A DNA stretch of 64,000 bases, taken from positions 5,496,001-5,560,000 of the forward strand of contig NC_017249.1 in assembly GCF_000284375.1 (NCBI RefSeq). The letters are read 5' to 3'. This DNA is from Bradyrhizobium japonicum USDA 6 (GTDB taxonomy: Bacteria; Pseudomonadota; Alphaproteobacteria; Rhizobiales; Xanthobacteraceae). A program made the translations under genes and the position numbers. The notes beneath the pieces were generated by a model. That model did no database searches, was not told the origin of the DNA, and was given only the letters and a program-made list of their open reading frames with translations. Below are positions 1 through 7,117 of the stretch, piece by piece. The stretch's first letter is position 1. Each line of letters opens with the position of its first letter.

Positions 1-303
1 GGCATGCTCAATGGCCGCATCGTCACCGAAGGCGAGAAGATCGGCGTGGTCTCCAACTATCTCGACCATCCGGCCGGCACATCGATGCATTTGCATTTCG
101 ACGTGCAGGTCTTTACCCGCGACGGCTGGATCTGGGTCAGTCCTTACCTCACGCTGGTCTCGGCCTATGAGCGCCTGATCCACGCCCGCGGCCGCGAAGT
201 CGGCCCGGAGATCGCCGGCACGCCGCAGCCGGTGGCGCATGCGTTGCCGGAGGACGTGATCAAGCCGGACCTGCGGGAAGGATCGAGCGGCGAGGAGAAT
301 TGA
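1..303 (+). CDS. M23-family peptidase, C-terminal fragment
   Basis: The 3' end of a gene that begins before the window; the frame is open from base 1. The visible part holds the motif HLHFDVQV, which matches the last metal-ligand segment (HxHF) of LytM/M23 zinc endopeptidases that cut peptidoglycan cross-links. About 65 residues follow the motif, forming a polar tail rich in Pro and Glu. The N-terminal part, including any signal peptide and the first zinc ligands, lies outside the window, so export and activity cannot be judged. Family assignment is fairly sure from this motif; substrate is unknown. Confidence 0.6.
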   Translation, partial: GMLNGRIVTEGEKIGVVSNYLDHPAGTSMHLHFDVQVFTRDGWIWVSPYLTLVSAYERLIHARGREVGPEIAGTPQPVAHALPEDVIKPDLREGSSGEEN

Positions 304-460
304 GGCAACTCGCGCTTCACTGCGCGCCTCGATGACAATTCGATGACGGCTCCTTCAGCGTGGGGCCTGATCGACCATCTCCAGATCGTCGGACGAGACG
401 GCCTTCTCTGGCCCCAGAATTGCTTTGCTCCGGGCAGGCAAACTGGATGAAGGGAAGCAC

Positions 461-1369
461 ATGCGTAGTCTCACCACGGCGGCCATTCTCGCGGTCGCAT
501 TCGCGATCCCGGTGCATGCGCAGGAATTGACCGGCACGCTGAAGAAGATCAAGGAGACCGGCGCGATCACGCTCGGGGTGCGCGACAGCGCGGTGCCCTT
601 CAGCTACATCGACGAGAAGCAGAAGACTGTCGGCTACGCCATCGACATCTGCACGAAGATCGTCGAGGAGATCAAGGCAGAGCTCAAGCTGGACAAGCTC
701 GCGGTCAACGAGAACCTGGTCACCTCGTCCAATCGCATTCCGCTGATGGCGAACGGCACCATCGATCTCGAATGCGGTTCGACCACAAACAACGCCGACC
801 GCCAGAAGCAGGTGTGGTTCACCAATACGCATTTCCTCACGGCGAGCCGCTTCGTGTCGAAGAAGGCCTCGAAACTCGACCAGGTCGACGACCTCAAGGG
901 CAAGGCGGTCGTCTCGGTTTCGGGAACGACCAACATCACCCAGCTCAACAAGGCCAACGCGGCCCGCTCGCTCGACATCACCGTGATGAATGCCAAGGAC
1001 GTCCCCGAGGCATTCCTCATGGTCGAGACCGATCGCGCCGTGGCGTTCGTGATGGACGACATCCAGCTCGCGGCGATGATCGCGTCGTCGAAGGACCCCT
1101 CGCTCTACGCCATCAGCACCGGCGCCTTTTCCGATCCCGAGCCCTACGGCATCATGCTGCGCAAGGACGACACGCCATTCAAGACGGTGGTCGATCGAGC
1201 CACCGCCAAACTCTACAAGAGCGCGGAGATCGAGAAGATCTACAACAAATGGTTCATGGAGCCGGTGCCGCCGCGCGGCCTGAATTTCCACGTGCCGATG
1301 CCGGTGTCGATGAAGAAGTCGTTCGAGCATCCCTCGGACAATCCGGATCCGGCCTCGTACGGAGGCTGA
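461..1369 (+). CDS. Polar amino acid ABC transporter, periplasmic binding protein
   Basis: Periplasmic solute-binding protein of the glutamate/aspartate (GltI) type, 302 aa. The ATG at 461 is chosen because it opens a clear signal peptide (MRSLTTAAILAVAFAIPVHA, cut after HA) and sits behind a GAAGGGA ribosome site; the frame extends upstream only through non-ATG codons. The mature protein has the SBP_bac_3 pattern: ITLGVRDSAVPFSY near the start, then GYAIDICTKI, then ECGSTTNN. No permease or ATPase gene is next to it, so it is an orphan binding protein here. An inverted repeat follows the stop directly. The ligand is inferred from the family only. Confidence 0.85.
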   Translation: MRSLTTAAILAVAFAIPVHAQELTGTLKKIKETGAITLGVRDSAVPFSYIDEKQKTVGYAIDICTKIVEEIKAELKLDKLAVNENLVTSSNRIPLMANGTIDLECGSTTNNADRQKQVWFTNTHFLTASRFVSKKASKLDQVDDLKGKAVVSVSGTTNITQLNKANAARSLDITVMNAKDVPEAFLMVETDRAVAFVMDDIQLAAMIASSKDPSLYAISTGAFSDPEPYGIMLRKDDTPFKTVVDRATAKLYKSAEIEKIYNKWFMEPVPPRGLNFHVPMPVSMKKSFEHPSDNPDPASYGG

Positions 1370-1381
1370 CGGCTCCATCGA

Positions 1382-1458
1382 GTAGCCCGGATGAGCGCAG
1401 CGACATCCGGGACTTTCGCTGCGACTTTCCCGGGTGTCGCTACGCTCACCCGGGCTAC
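1382..1458. repeat. Intergenic palindromic repeat (GTAGCCCGGATG type)
   Basis: The segment begins GTAGCCCGGATGAGCGCAGC and ends with the near-complement CACCCGGGCTAC; an inner CATCCGGGACTT is also partly mirrored. It lies between two convergent genes and could fold into a long hairpin. The same arms occur at 56618-56642. I recognise this as a repeat class common between genes in Bradyrhizobium; the copy number in this genome cannot be seen here. Confidence 0.7.
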
Positions 1459-1471
1459 AAGGGGACGCGCG

Positions 1472-1975
1472 CTACTCCAACAGCGTCGTCAGCTGAGCCC
1501 CCTCGTCCGCCACGAACACCGCGATCAATTCTGCCGGCTCGGTCGCGCTGGCATTGGCCGAGACCAGATGCGTCGATCCCGGCGGCTCGAAGAAGGACTG
1601 GCCGACACCAAACGTCTCGACAGGACCGCCGCCAAGCTGGGAGCGGATTTCACCCTTGGTGATGTAGGCGGTCACCGAACCCGCGTGACGATGCGGCCGC
1701 GAGAATCCGCCGGGGCCGTAGAACACACGCACGATGGTAACGCGCTTGCCCGGGACGTTCGGCAGCGCGTAGGAGCCGATCGGCTCGACCTTGTCGAGCG
1801 GCGAACTCTCCGGCGCGGTCGCGCAGAGCGGCGCCAACGCGCCGGACACCGCATCCATCGTCACCGGCAACGCCTTGCCGATCGCAAGCGCGCAGGCGAG
1901 CCCGCCGACGACGGCCAGCGCCATCGAGCGCGATGGCACTGGACGCTGCGCATGGGTCAAACTCACTGCAGTCAT
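1472..1975 (-). CDS. Cupin-domain protein, membrane-anchored
   Basis: 167 aa. The start at 1975 follows a GGGGAGG ribosome site. Residues about 16-36 are a hydrophobic N-terminal segment (signal or anchor). The rest is one cupin barrel: PHRHAGSVTAYITKGEI carries the His ligands of motif 1, and GQSFFEPPGSTHLV is motif 2. It is a clear paralogue of the cupin at 12566-12979; both share LPNVPGK, IRSQ, SANAS and TEPA. Its start lies 32 bases beyond the stop of the AhpD-like gene upstream, so the two probably form one transcript. The substrate is unknown; such small exported cupins are often annotated only by fold. Confidence 0.75.
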   Translation of the reverse strand: MTAVSLTHAQRPVPSRSMALAVVGGLACALAIGKALPVTMDAVSGALAPLCATAPESSPLDKVEPIGSYALPNVPGKRVTIVRVFYGPGGFSRPHRHAGSVTAYITKGEIRSQLGGGPVETFGVGQSFFEPPGSTHLVSANASATEPAELIAVFVADEGAQLTTLLE

Positions 1976-2007
1976 GATAACCTCCCCTTGTTTTCTCGTT
2001 GTTGCAA

Positions 2008-2487
2008 TCAAGATGCCGCGGCGCTCGCTGCGACCGGCCGCTTCGCCGGCGCCCAGCGATACGCGGCGCCAAAGCGGTTCCAGACGTTGATCGAGGCGAC
2101 CGCCGAGGTCAGGTACATCAGCTCGGCCTCGGAGAATTGGCCGGAAGCCTCCGCATAGACCTCCTCACTGACGCCATCGGGCAGGAACGTCAGCGCCTCC
2201 GCCCAGGCCAGCGCAGCGCGCTCGCGCGCGGAAAAGACCGGCGCCTCGCGCCAGACCGCGACCAGATTGAGCTTGTCCACGGGCACGCCGATCCGCTCCG
2301 ACAACAGGATGTGGTGCTGCACGCAGAAGGCGCAGCCGTTGATCTGCGAGGCGCGCAGCTTGACCAGCTCGAGCAGCTGCTTGTCGAGGCCAGCCTTGGC
2401 CGCCACCTGGCCGAGCGCAAGCACGAGCTCATACGCATCGGGCGCGATCTTCTTGAAATCCTCGTACTCGCTGCGGGCGTGTGACAT
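2008..2487 (-). CDS. Carboxymuconolactone decarboxylase / AhpD-like protein
   Basis: 159 aa, all-helical AhpD fold. The signature stretch LVKLRASQINGCAFCVQHH contains the redox pair C52-x-x-C55 and the following His, as in alkylhydroperoxidase AhpD-core proteins. A GAGGTGAAGG ribosome site precedes the ATG. It heads a two-gene unit with the cupin downstream and is divergent from the MarR regulator at 2541, which suggests control by that regulator. The likely role is peroxide or electrophile defence, inferred from the CxxC core and the neighbours. Actual substrates cannot be told. Confidence 0.85.
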   Translation of the reverse strand: MSHARSEYEDFKKIAPDAYELVLALGQVAAKAGLDKQLLELVKLRASQINGCAFCVQHHILLSERIGVPVDKLNLVAVWREAPVFSARERAALAWAEALTFLPDGVSEEVYAEASGQFSEAELMYLTSAVASINVWNRFGAAYRWAPAKRPVAASAAAS

Positions 2488-2525
2488 TGGCCTTCACCTC
2501 GTGTATTGTGAGACTGCTTACATCT

Positions 2526-2541
2526 TATAAGAGCTCTTATA
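2526..2541. promoter_or_regulatory. Perfect 16-bp palindrome, candidate MarR operator
   Basis: TATAAGAGCTCTTATA is a perfect inverted repeat in the 53-base gap between the divergent ahpD-like and marR genes. Its last base is the A of the marR ATG. MarR proteins bind 16-20 bp palindromes, usually in the promoter they share with a divergent target, so this is the natural operator for both genes. The only ribosome-site-like bases for marR (AAGAG) lie inside the palindrome. Confidence 0.65.
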
Positions 2542-3071
2542 TGTCACGCAAGACCGCTGCCATCACGAAATCGAAGGCCTCGCGGAAGCCGACCGCGCCT
2601 GCCGAAATTGCTGCCGTTCGCCTGCCCGCGCCCGGCGAAGGCAAGCGTGGCGAGCAAGGTTATCTCGGCTATCTGCTGCGGCAGGCCCATGCCGCGGTCC
2701 GCTTGACGATGGAACGGACGCTCGCCGACCTCGGCGTGACGTCGCCGCAATTTGCCGTGCTGACCATGCTGAACGCCTATCCGGGCCTCTCCGGCGCCGA
2801 CGTCGCCCGGCTCACCTTCCTGACCCCGCAGACGGTCGGCGTGATCATTCGCAACCTCGATCGCGACGGTGCGATCGTGATGACGCCTCACCCGGTCCAC
2901 GGCCGGATCCAGCAATGGACGCTGACGCAGCGGGGAACGACGCTGTTGAAGGCATGCAGGGCGCGCGTGATCGCGCTGGAGAAGCGTCTTGCGGCAAATC
3001 TGGACGCCAAGGCAGAAACCGCGATCCGGCGCTGGCTCGCCGGCATCGCCGCCGATTTGCAGGAGGACTAA
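2541..3071 (+). CDS. MarR-family transcriptional regulator
   Basis: 176 aa winged-helix regulator with a basic N-terminal extension of about 35 residues (several Lys/Arg) that most MarR proteins lack. The core starts at GYLGYLLRQAHAAVR. The recognition region reads LSGADVARLTFLTPQTVGVIIRNLDRDG, and the wing contains the conserved DxR as VHGRIQQWTLTQRG. The ATG at 2541 directly follows a perfect palindrome, so the protein may block its own transcription or translation initiation. It is divergent from the AhpD-like/cupin pair, its probable targets. No redox-sensing Cys is seen, so sensing by a bound ligand is more likely than by thiol oxidation. Confidence 0.85.
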   Translation: MSRKTAAITKSKASRKPTAPAEIAAVRLPAPGEGKRGEQGYLGYLLRQAHAAVRLTMERTLADLGVTSPQFAVLTMLNAYPGLSGADVARLTFLTPQTVGVIIRNLDRDGAIVMTPHPVHGRIQQWTLTQRGTTLLKACRARVIALEKRLAANLDAKAETAIRRWLAGIAADLQED

Positions 3072-3077
3072 CCGGCT

Positions 3078-3266
3078 CTAGTCGCCGCCGCCTCCGTCAC
3101 CACCGCAGCCGCCGTCGCCGCCATCGGCATCCGAGAAATCGGCGACGGCGCCGTCGCCCTGAATGCCGCGGCCAAAGTTCTCGGCGATGATCATCAGGAT
3201 CACGACAAACAGCCCGGCACCGAACGGCCAGGGATTGCTACGGATGATGTCGAACAGCTCCCGCAT
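3078..3266 (-). CDS. Small membrane protein with Gly/Asp-rich tail
   Basis: 62 aa from the ATG at 3266. Residues about 7-27 (NPWPFGAGLFVVILMIIAEN) form one transmembrane helix. The C-terminus is almost only Gly and Asp with one Cys (GGDGGCGGDGGGGD). The frame also opens at a TTG nine codons earlier, with no better ribosome site. The gene runs convergent with marR, six bases apart. I do not recognise a function; low-complexity tails like this occur in many small hypothetical rhizobial proteins. Confidence 0.5.
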   Translation of the reverse strand: MRELFDIIRSNPWPFGAGLFVVILMIIAENFGRGIQGDGAVADFSDADGGDGGCGGDGGGGD

Positions 3267-3350
3267 GCGTGCATTCTGGGCAGACGGAAGCAAACCGACC
3301 GTAAAGCGACAGGCTCAAAGTTGGGGATCTCCGGGCGAGCCTAAGGACGC

Positions 3351-3602
3351 TCAGCCGCCCTTCAACGCTTTCCTAACCTCGCCGTCGGGCCAGGCATCGC
3401 CCGCCGCGCTCACGCGCACGCGGCTCTGATCGGCGGCATTCACCAGCACATGCGAACTCGTCCGATCACCGCTCGGCTCGAGACGCAGATCGGTTTCCGG
3501 CTTCCAGCTCAACGTGGTCGCGAGATCGCCGGGATAGATCCGCCATCGCGATCCGTCGTCGAGTTCGACGACATGGCTTTCCGCATGTGCCCGTATCTTC
3601 AT
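3351..3602 (-). CDS. Conserved hypothetical protein, 83 aa
   Basis: Small soluble protein with an ATG preceded by GGGGTGG. The composition is normal for a coding region in this genome. The pattern ELDDGSRWRIYPGDLATTLSW followed by a second strand-rich stretch suggests a small all-beta domain; no Cys, no membrane segment and no signal peptide are present. Its neighbours are other small uncharacterised genes on the same strand. I do not recognise a family, and no function is proposed. Confidence 0.6.
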   Translation of the reverse strand: MKIRAHAESHVVELDDGSRWRIYPGDLATTLSWKPETDLRLEPSGDRTSSHVLVNAADQSRVRVSAAGDAWPDGEVRKALKGG

Positions 3603-3675
3603 TCCACCCCGAATTCTCGATGAGCAGACTGCGTGCAGAAATCGGGCCCCGGCGTTTGGCCGGGGCCCTGCTCCG

Positions 3676-3936
3676 TCAGTCGTTGTCGTGATGAATCACG
3701 GTCTTGCTGCGATTGCCGAATTCATCTTCCTTCTTGATCACCGTGGTCCGGTCGGTGGGCTCGCGCTCCCTGATCACCGTGGTGCGGTCGCGATCGCGGT
3801 CCCGCTCACGATATTCGTGGGACTGTCCGACCGTCACGCCGGCACCGACCGGGCCGACGTGAACGCCGACTTCGTCGGCGAATGCAGGGGCGGCGATGGC
3901 CGTGACCATGGCGGCGGCAAACAGATATCTCCTCAT
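3676..3936 (-). CDS. Small secreted protein with TTVI repeats
   Basis: 86 aa with a cleavable signal peptide (MRRYLFAAAMVTAIAAPAFA). Two in-frame ATGs lie six bases apart (3942 and 3936). A GGAGG ends directly before the first, which leaves no spacing, so the second is the better start. The mature part is highly charged: HEYRERDRDRDR followed by three related segments, RTTVIRE, RTTVIKK and KTVIHH. It resembles small periplasmic or exported proteins of unknown role in Bradyrhizobium. It is divergent from the lytic transglycosylase gene. Confidence 0.65.
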   Translation of the reverse strand: MRRYLFAAAMVTAIAAPAFADEVGVHVGPVGAGVTVGQSHEYRERDRDRDRTTVIREREPTDRTTVIKKEDEFGNRSKTVIHHDND

Positions 3937-4068
3937 CTTCATCCTCCAGTGTATGCGGGGGAATGCGGGACTGCGACACTTTGTTCCGGCGGAACGCGGC
4001 GCGATGGCCTGTTCCCGGTGTTCCAGGAACCGGCCCACAGCAGCCGTGTTTCCCGCTAGAATGGGTCC

Positions 4069-5298
4069 ATGAAACAAGCTGATTCCTCGGCCAATCACAG
4101 CCGCCGCGCCCTGCTTCGATCCACGCTCGGCGCAGCCGCACTCATCACATTCCCCACGCAGCTTCTCGCCGCGCCTCCGGGCTTCGACGAATGGCGCGAG
4201 GGTTTTCGTGCACGCGCCATGGCAAAGGGCATTTCGGCCGCGACCTGGCAGCGCGCGATGGCGCGGGTCGAGCCCGACATGAGCGTGTTCAAGCAGATGC
4301 GCAACCAGCCCGAATTCCACGAGCAGGTCTGGCAATACATCAACCGCCGCGTGTCGGACTGGCGCATCATCAACGGCAAGATCGCGCTGAAGAACAACGA
4401 GGCGCTGCTCGCGCGCATCGAGCGCGATTTCGGCGTCGAGCGCGGCACGCTGCTGGCGCTGTGGGGCGTGGAGTCGGCCTATGGCGATCCGCTGGTGCAG
4501 CAGAACCACATGACGCCGGTATTCCCCTCGCTCGCCGCGCTCGCCTGGAACGAGCCGCGCCGCAAAGCCTATTGGGAGACCGAGCTGATCAACGCGCTGC
4601 GCATCGTCGACAAGGGCTGGAGCACGCCGGAGCAGATGCAGGGCTCCTGGGCCGGCGCGATGGGGCATTCGCAATGGATGCCGGAGGTCTGGCTCAATGT
4701 CGGCATCGACTATGACGGCGACGGCAAGGTGTCGCCGTTCGGCAAGCCCGACGACGCGCTGGGCTCGACGGCAAAGTACCTGGTCAATCGCGGCAAGTGG
4801 CGCCGTGGCGAGCACTGGGGCTACGAGGTCCGCGCGCCCGGCGATATGAGCGGTAACCGGACCTACGCGGCGTGGGCATCGGCCGGCGTCACCCGCGCCG
4901 ACGGCCAGCCGTTTCCGCAACCAAATGCATCCGCGCAGATGTGGACGCCGGTTGCGGGCGGGCCGACCTTCCTGCTCGGACCGAATTTCTATTCGGTGAA
5001 GAGCTACAATCCCTCGATGAACTATGCGCTCGCAATCTGCCATCTCGGCGACCGCTGCCTCGGCGCGCCGCCCTTCATTCAGCCCTTCCCCGGCTCAGAG
5101 CGCGCGCTGACGCTCGCCGAGGTGCAGGAGATGCAGACGCGCCTGACCAAGGCCGGATTCGACACCGGCGGCACCGACGGCCGTGTCGGCAACGACACCA
5201 TGAAGGCGATCAAGGATTTTCAGCAGCGCGCGGGGATCACGCCCGCCGATGGCTATGGCGGGCTGAAGGTGCTGGCGAAGCTGCGGCAGGGGTCGTAA
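4069..5298 (+). CDS. Lytic murein transglycosylase, MltB family with peptidoglycan-binding domain
   Basis: 409 aa. The N-terminus has a twin-arginine-like motif and hydrophobic stretch (RRALLRSTLGAAALI) ending near LLAAPP, so export to the periplasm is expected. The SLT_2 catalytic domain fills roughly residues 35-325, with the catalytic Glu in LLALWGVESAYGDP and the downstream AGAMGHSQWMPEVW segment. Residues about 345-405 are a PG_binding_1 module (EVQEMQTRLTKAGFDTGGTDGRVG). The enzyme cleaves the glycan strand to a 1,6-anhydro-muramic product; anmK at 57784-58887 in this window recycles that sugar. Length and domain order fit the family well. Confidence 0.93.
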   Translation: MKQADSSANHSRRALLRSTLGAAALITFPTQLLAAPPGFDEWREGFRARAMAKGISAATWQRAMARVEPDMSVFKQMRNQPEFHEQVWQYINRRVSDWRIINGKIALKNNEALLARIERDFGVERGTLLALWGVESAYGDPLVQQNHMTPVFPSLAALAWNEPRRKAYWETELINALRIVDKGWSTPEQMQGSWAGAMGHSQWMPEVWLNVGIDYDGDGKVSPFGKPDDALGSTAKYLVNRGKWRRGEHWGYEVRAPGDMSGNRTYAAWASAGVTRADGQPFPQPNASAQMWTPVAGGPTFLLGPNFYSVKSYNPSMNYALAICHLGDRCLGAPPFIQPFPGSERALTLAEVQEMQTRLTKAGFDTGGTDGRVGNDTMKAIKDFQQRAGITPADGYGGLKVLAKLRQGS

Positions 5299-5304
5299 CT
5301 CGCC

Positions 5305-6102
5305 TCAGTGCCGGTACTGCGGCTCTTCCGCGTCGAGCTGCCGCCGGATCGCGGCGAGATGCAATCGCGCGGATTCGGAATCGCCTTCGCGCATCTGCCT
5401 GTACGTTTCCGCCGCGATCGCGGGATCGACCGGCAGCACCTTTCGTCCCGTCGACATCGCCAGCACCTGCACCTCGGCGGCGCGCTCGAGATAATAGAGA
5501 TCGTCCCAGGCCTCCGCGATGGTCGGCGCCAGCACCATCACGCCATGATGCTTCATGAAGACGATGTCGGCATCGCCAACCGCGGAAGCGATGCGCGCGC
5601 CTTCGCGGTTGTCGAGCGCGAGGCCGTTGTAATCGCGGTCCACTGCGGTACGGCCGTAGAATTTCAGCGCGGTCTGGCCGGCCCAGATCAGGGGATCACC
5701 CTCGGTCATCGACAACGCCGTGGCGTAGGGCATGTGGGTGTGGAAGGCGACCTTCGCACGCGGCAGGCGCTTGTGCATCTCGGCGTGGATGTAGAACGCG
5801 GTCGCTTCGGGTACGCCCTCGCCGTCGAGCACGTTGCCGTGGAAATCGCAGATCAGAAGCTTGGACGCCGTCAGCTCGCGGAAGGCGTAGCCGTAGGGAT
5901 TGACCAGGAAGAGATCGTGATGGCCGGGCACCACGGCCGAGAAGTGGTTGCAGATGCCTTCTTCAAAACCATTGCGCGCGGCCATGCGGAAGCAGGCCGC
6001 GAGGTCCTCGCGCGCGGTGCGGATCGCGTCGGTGGCGAGATCAGGCCGGTTCGAGCGGAACGGCGCAGGTGCGGATGAGGAAGATTGAAGGCTGTGCGCC
6101 AT
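5305..6102 (-). CDS. Class II aldolase/adducin-family protein
   Basis: 265 aa. Start placed at 6102 (MAHSLQSSSS) rather than at the longer frame, because the upstream residues look non-coding. The zinc site is visible as the pair HTHMPYA and FMKHHGVMVLAP, both typical of class II aldolases, plus YIHAEMH. Related rhizobial proteins are annotated only as class II aldolase or adducin-like; fuculose-phosphate or ribulose-phosphate activity cannot be assigned from sequence. The gene is convergent with the transglycosylase (6-base gap) and lies downstream of an SDR on the same strand, so the two may act on one hydroxy-acid or sugar. Confidence 0.85.
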   Translation of the reverse strand: MAHSLQSSSSAPAPFRSNRPDLATDAIRTAREDLAACFRMAARNGFEEGICNHFSAVVPGHHDLFLVNPYGYAFRELTASKLLICDFHGNVLDGEGVPEATAFYIHAEMHKRLPRAKVAFHTHMPYATALSMTEGDPLIWAGQTALKFYGRTAVDRDYNGLALDNREGARIASAVGDADIVFMKHHGVMVLAPTIAEAWDDLYYLERAAEVQVLAMSTGRKVLPVDPAIAAETYRQMREGDSESARLHLAAIRRQLDAEEPQYRH

Positions 6103-6216
6103 GGCGAAGGAAACCTCTATCGGTATCGGTCGGAGGAGGCCCGCGTTGTACAGGGCCGACGCCGCTGCGTCTGCCCCCGCGGGCGCCACCCTGCCCTTCG
6201 CGCCTCGCGCGGCGGC

Positions 6217-7026
6217 CTATTGCCGCCGCGGCACGCCGCCGGCGTTCATGCCGCCGTCGATGACGAGCTCGCTGCCGGTGACGTAACGCGAGGCATCGGA
6301 GGCCAGATACAGCACGCCGGCGGCGATCTCCGCGGCCTGCCCGGCACGGCCGAGCGGCGTTGCGACCTTGGCCCGCTCCTCGGGGTCGATCGGGGCGTTC
6401 TGGCCGGCGCCCGTCGCCCCCGTCGGGATCTTGCCCCAGATCGGGGTATCGATGATGCCGGGGTGAACGGAGTTGACACGAATGCCGTCGCCGGCCGCCG
6501 CGCACTCCATCGCGATCGATTTGGCGAACAACCGCACGCCGCCCTTGGTCAGCGAATAGGCCGAGAGGCCCGGCGCACCGCGCAGGCCCGCGAGCGAGGA
6601 CATCATGACAATGGAGCCGCCGCCGGTCTTGCGCATCAGGGGCAGGCAATGCTTCACGGACAGAAACACGCCGTCGAGGTTGATCGCGTTCTGCTTGTGC
6701 CAATCAGCGAGCGTCATGTCGACGATCGAGGGTACGGCAATGCCGATGCCGGCATTGGAGACCATGATGTCGAGCCGGCCATAGCGCTTGGCGATCTCGG
6801 CGACGATCTCGATCCAGCGCTCCTCGCTGGTGACGTCCTGCTCCAGGAAGATCGCCTTGCCGCCGGCTTTTGTGACACGCTTGGCGAGCTCTGGGCCGCG
6901 CAGCTCGTCGATGTCGGTGATGACGACGGTAGCGCCTTCGCGGGCGAACACCTCGACGATCGCCTCGCCAATGCCCGAGGCGCCGCCCGTCACCAGCGCG
7001 ACCTTGCCCTCAACCTGCCCTGCCAT
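6217..7026 (-). CDS. Short-chain dehydrogenase/reductase (SDR)
   Basis: 269 aa classical SDR. The ATG at 7026 has a GGGAG ribosome site five bases upstream; a GTG two codons earlier is less well placed. The NAD(P)-binding motif is TGGASGIG near residue 15, with NAG as SNAGIG and the active site Ser/Tyr/Lys in MMSSLAGLRGAPGLSAYSLTKGG. An acidic residue after beta-2 (TDIDE) suggests NAD over NADP. The C-terminus GSELVIDGGMNAGG is typical. It sits 114 bases before the class II aldolase gene on the same strand. The substrate is not known. Confidence 0.88.
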   Translation of the reverse strand: MAGQVEGKVALVTGGASGIGEAIVEVFAREGATVVITDIDELRGPELAKRVTKAGGKAIFLEQDVTSEERWIEIVAEIAKRYGRLDIMVSNAGIGIAVPSIVDMTLADWHKQNAINLDGVFLSVKHCLPLMRKTGGGSIVMMSSLAGLRGAPGLSAYSLTKGGVRLFAKSIAMECAAAGDGIRVNSVHPGIIDTPIWGKIPTGATGAGQNAPIDPEERAKVATPLGRAGQAAEIAAGVLYLASDASRYVTGSELVIDGGMNAGGVPRRQ

Positions 7027-7064
7027 GTTCACTCCCTTTTTTGTTGTTTGAGCGGCTTATTTTT

Positions 7065-7110
7065 GACGCATGATCTCCGCGCAAACGCGTACCGCGTTTG
7101 TCGCGAGGGA
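7065..7110. repeat. Intergenic palindromic repeat (GCGCAAACGCG type)
   Basis: The gap between recJ and the SDR contains GCATGATCTCCGCGCAAACG followed by a mirror arm CCGCGTTTGTCGCG. I recognise this as a repeat class seen between genes in Bradyrhizobium. It could form a hairpin at the 3' end of the recJ transcript, which ends at 7118. No promoter was found in the rest of the gap. Confidence 0.55.
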
Positions 7111-7117
7111 TCTTGCG

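Noticed and set aside
3676-5043. Long minus-strand frame of 455 codons over the lytic transglycosylase gene
   Set aside because: Antisense shadow of a well-supported gene; only its last 86 codons, with a signal peptide and ribosome site, look real and are reported separately.
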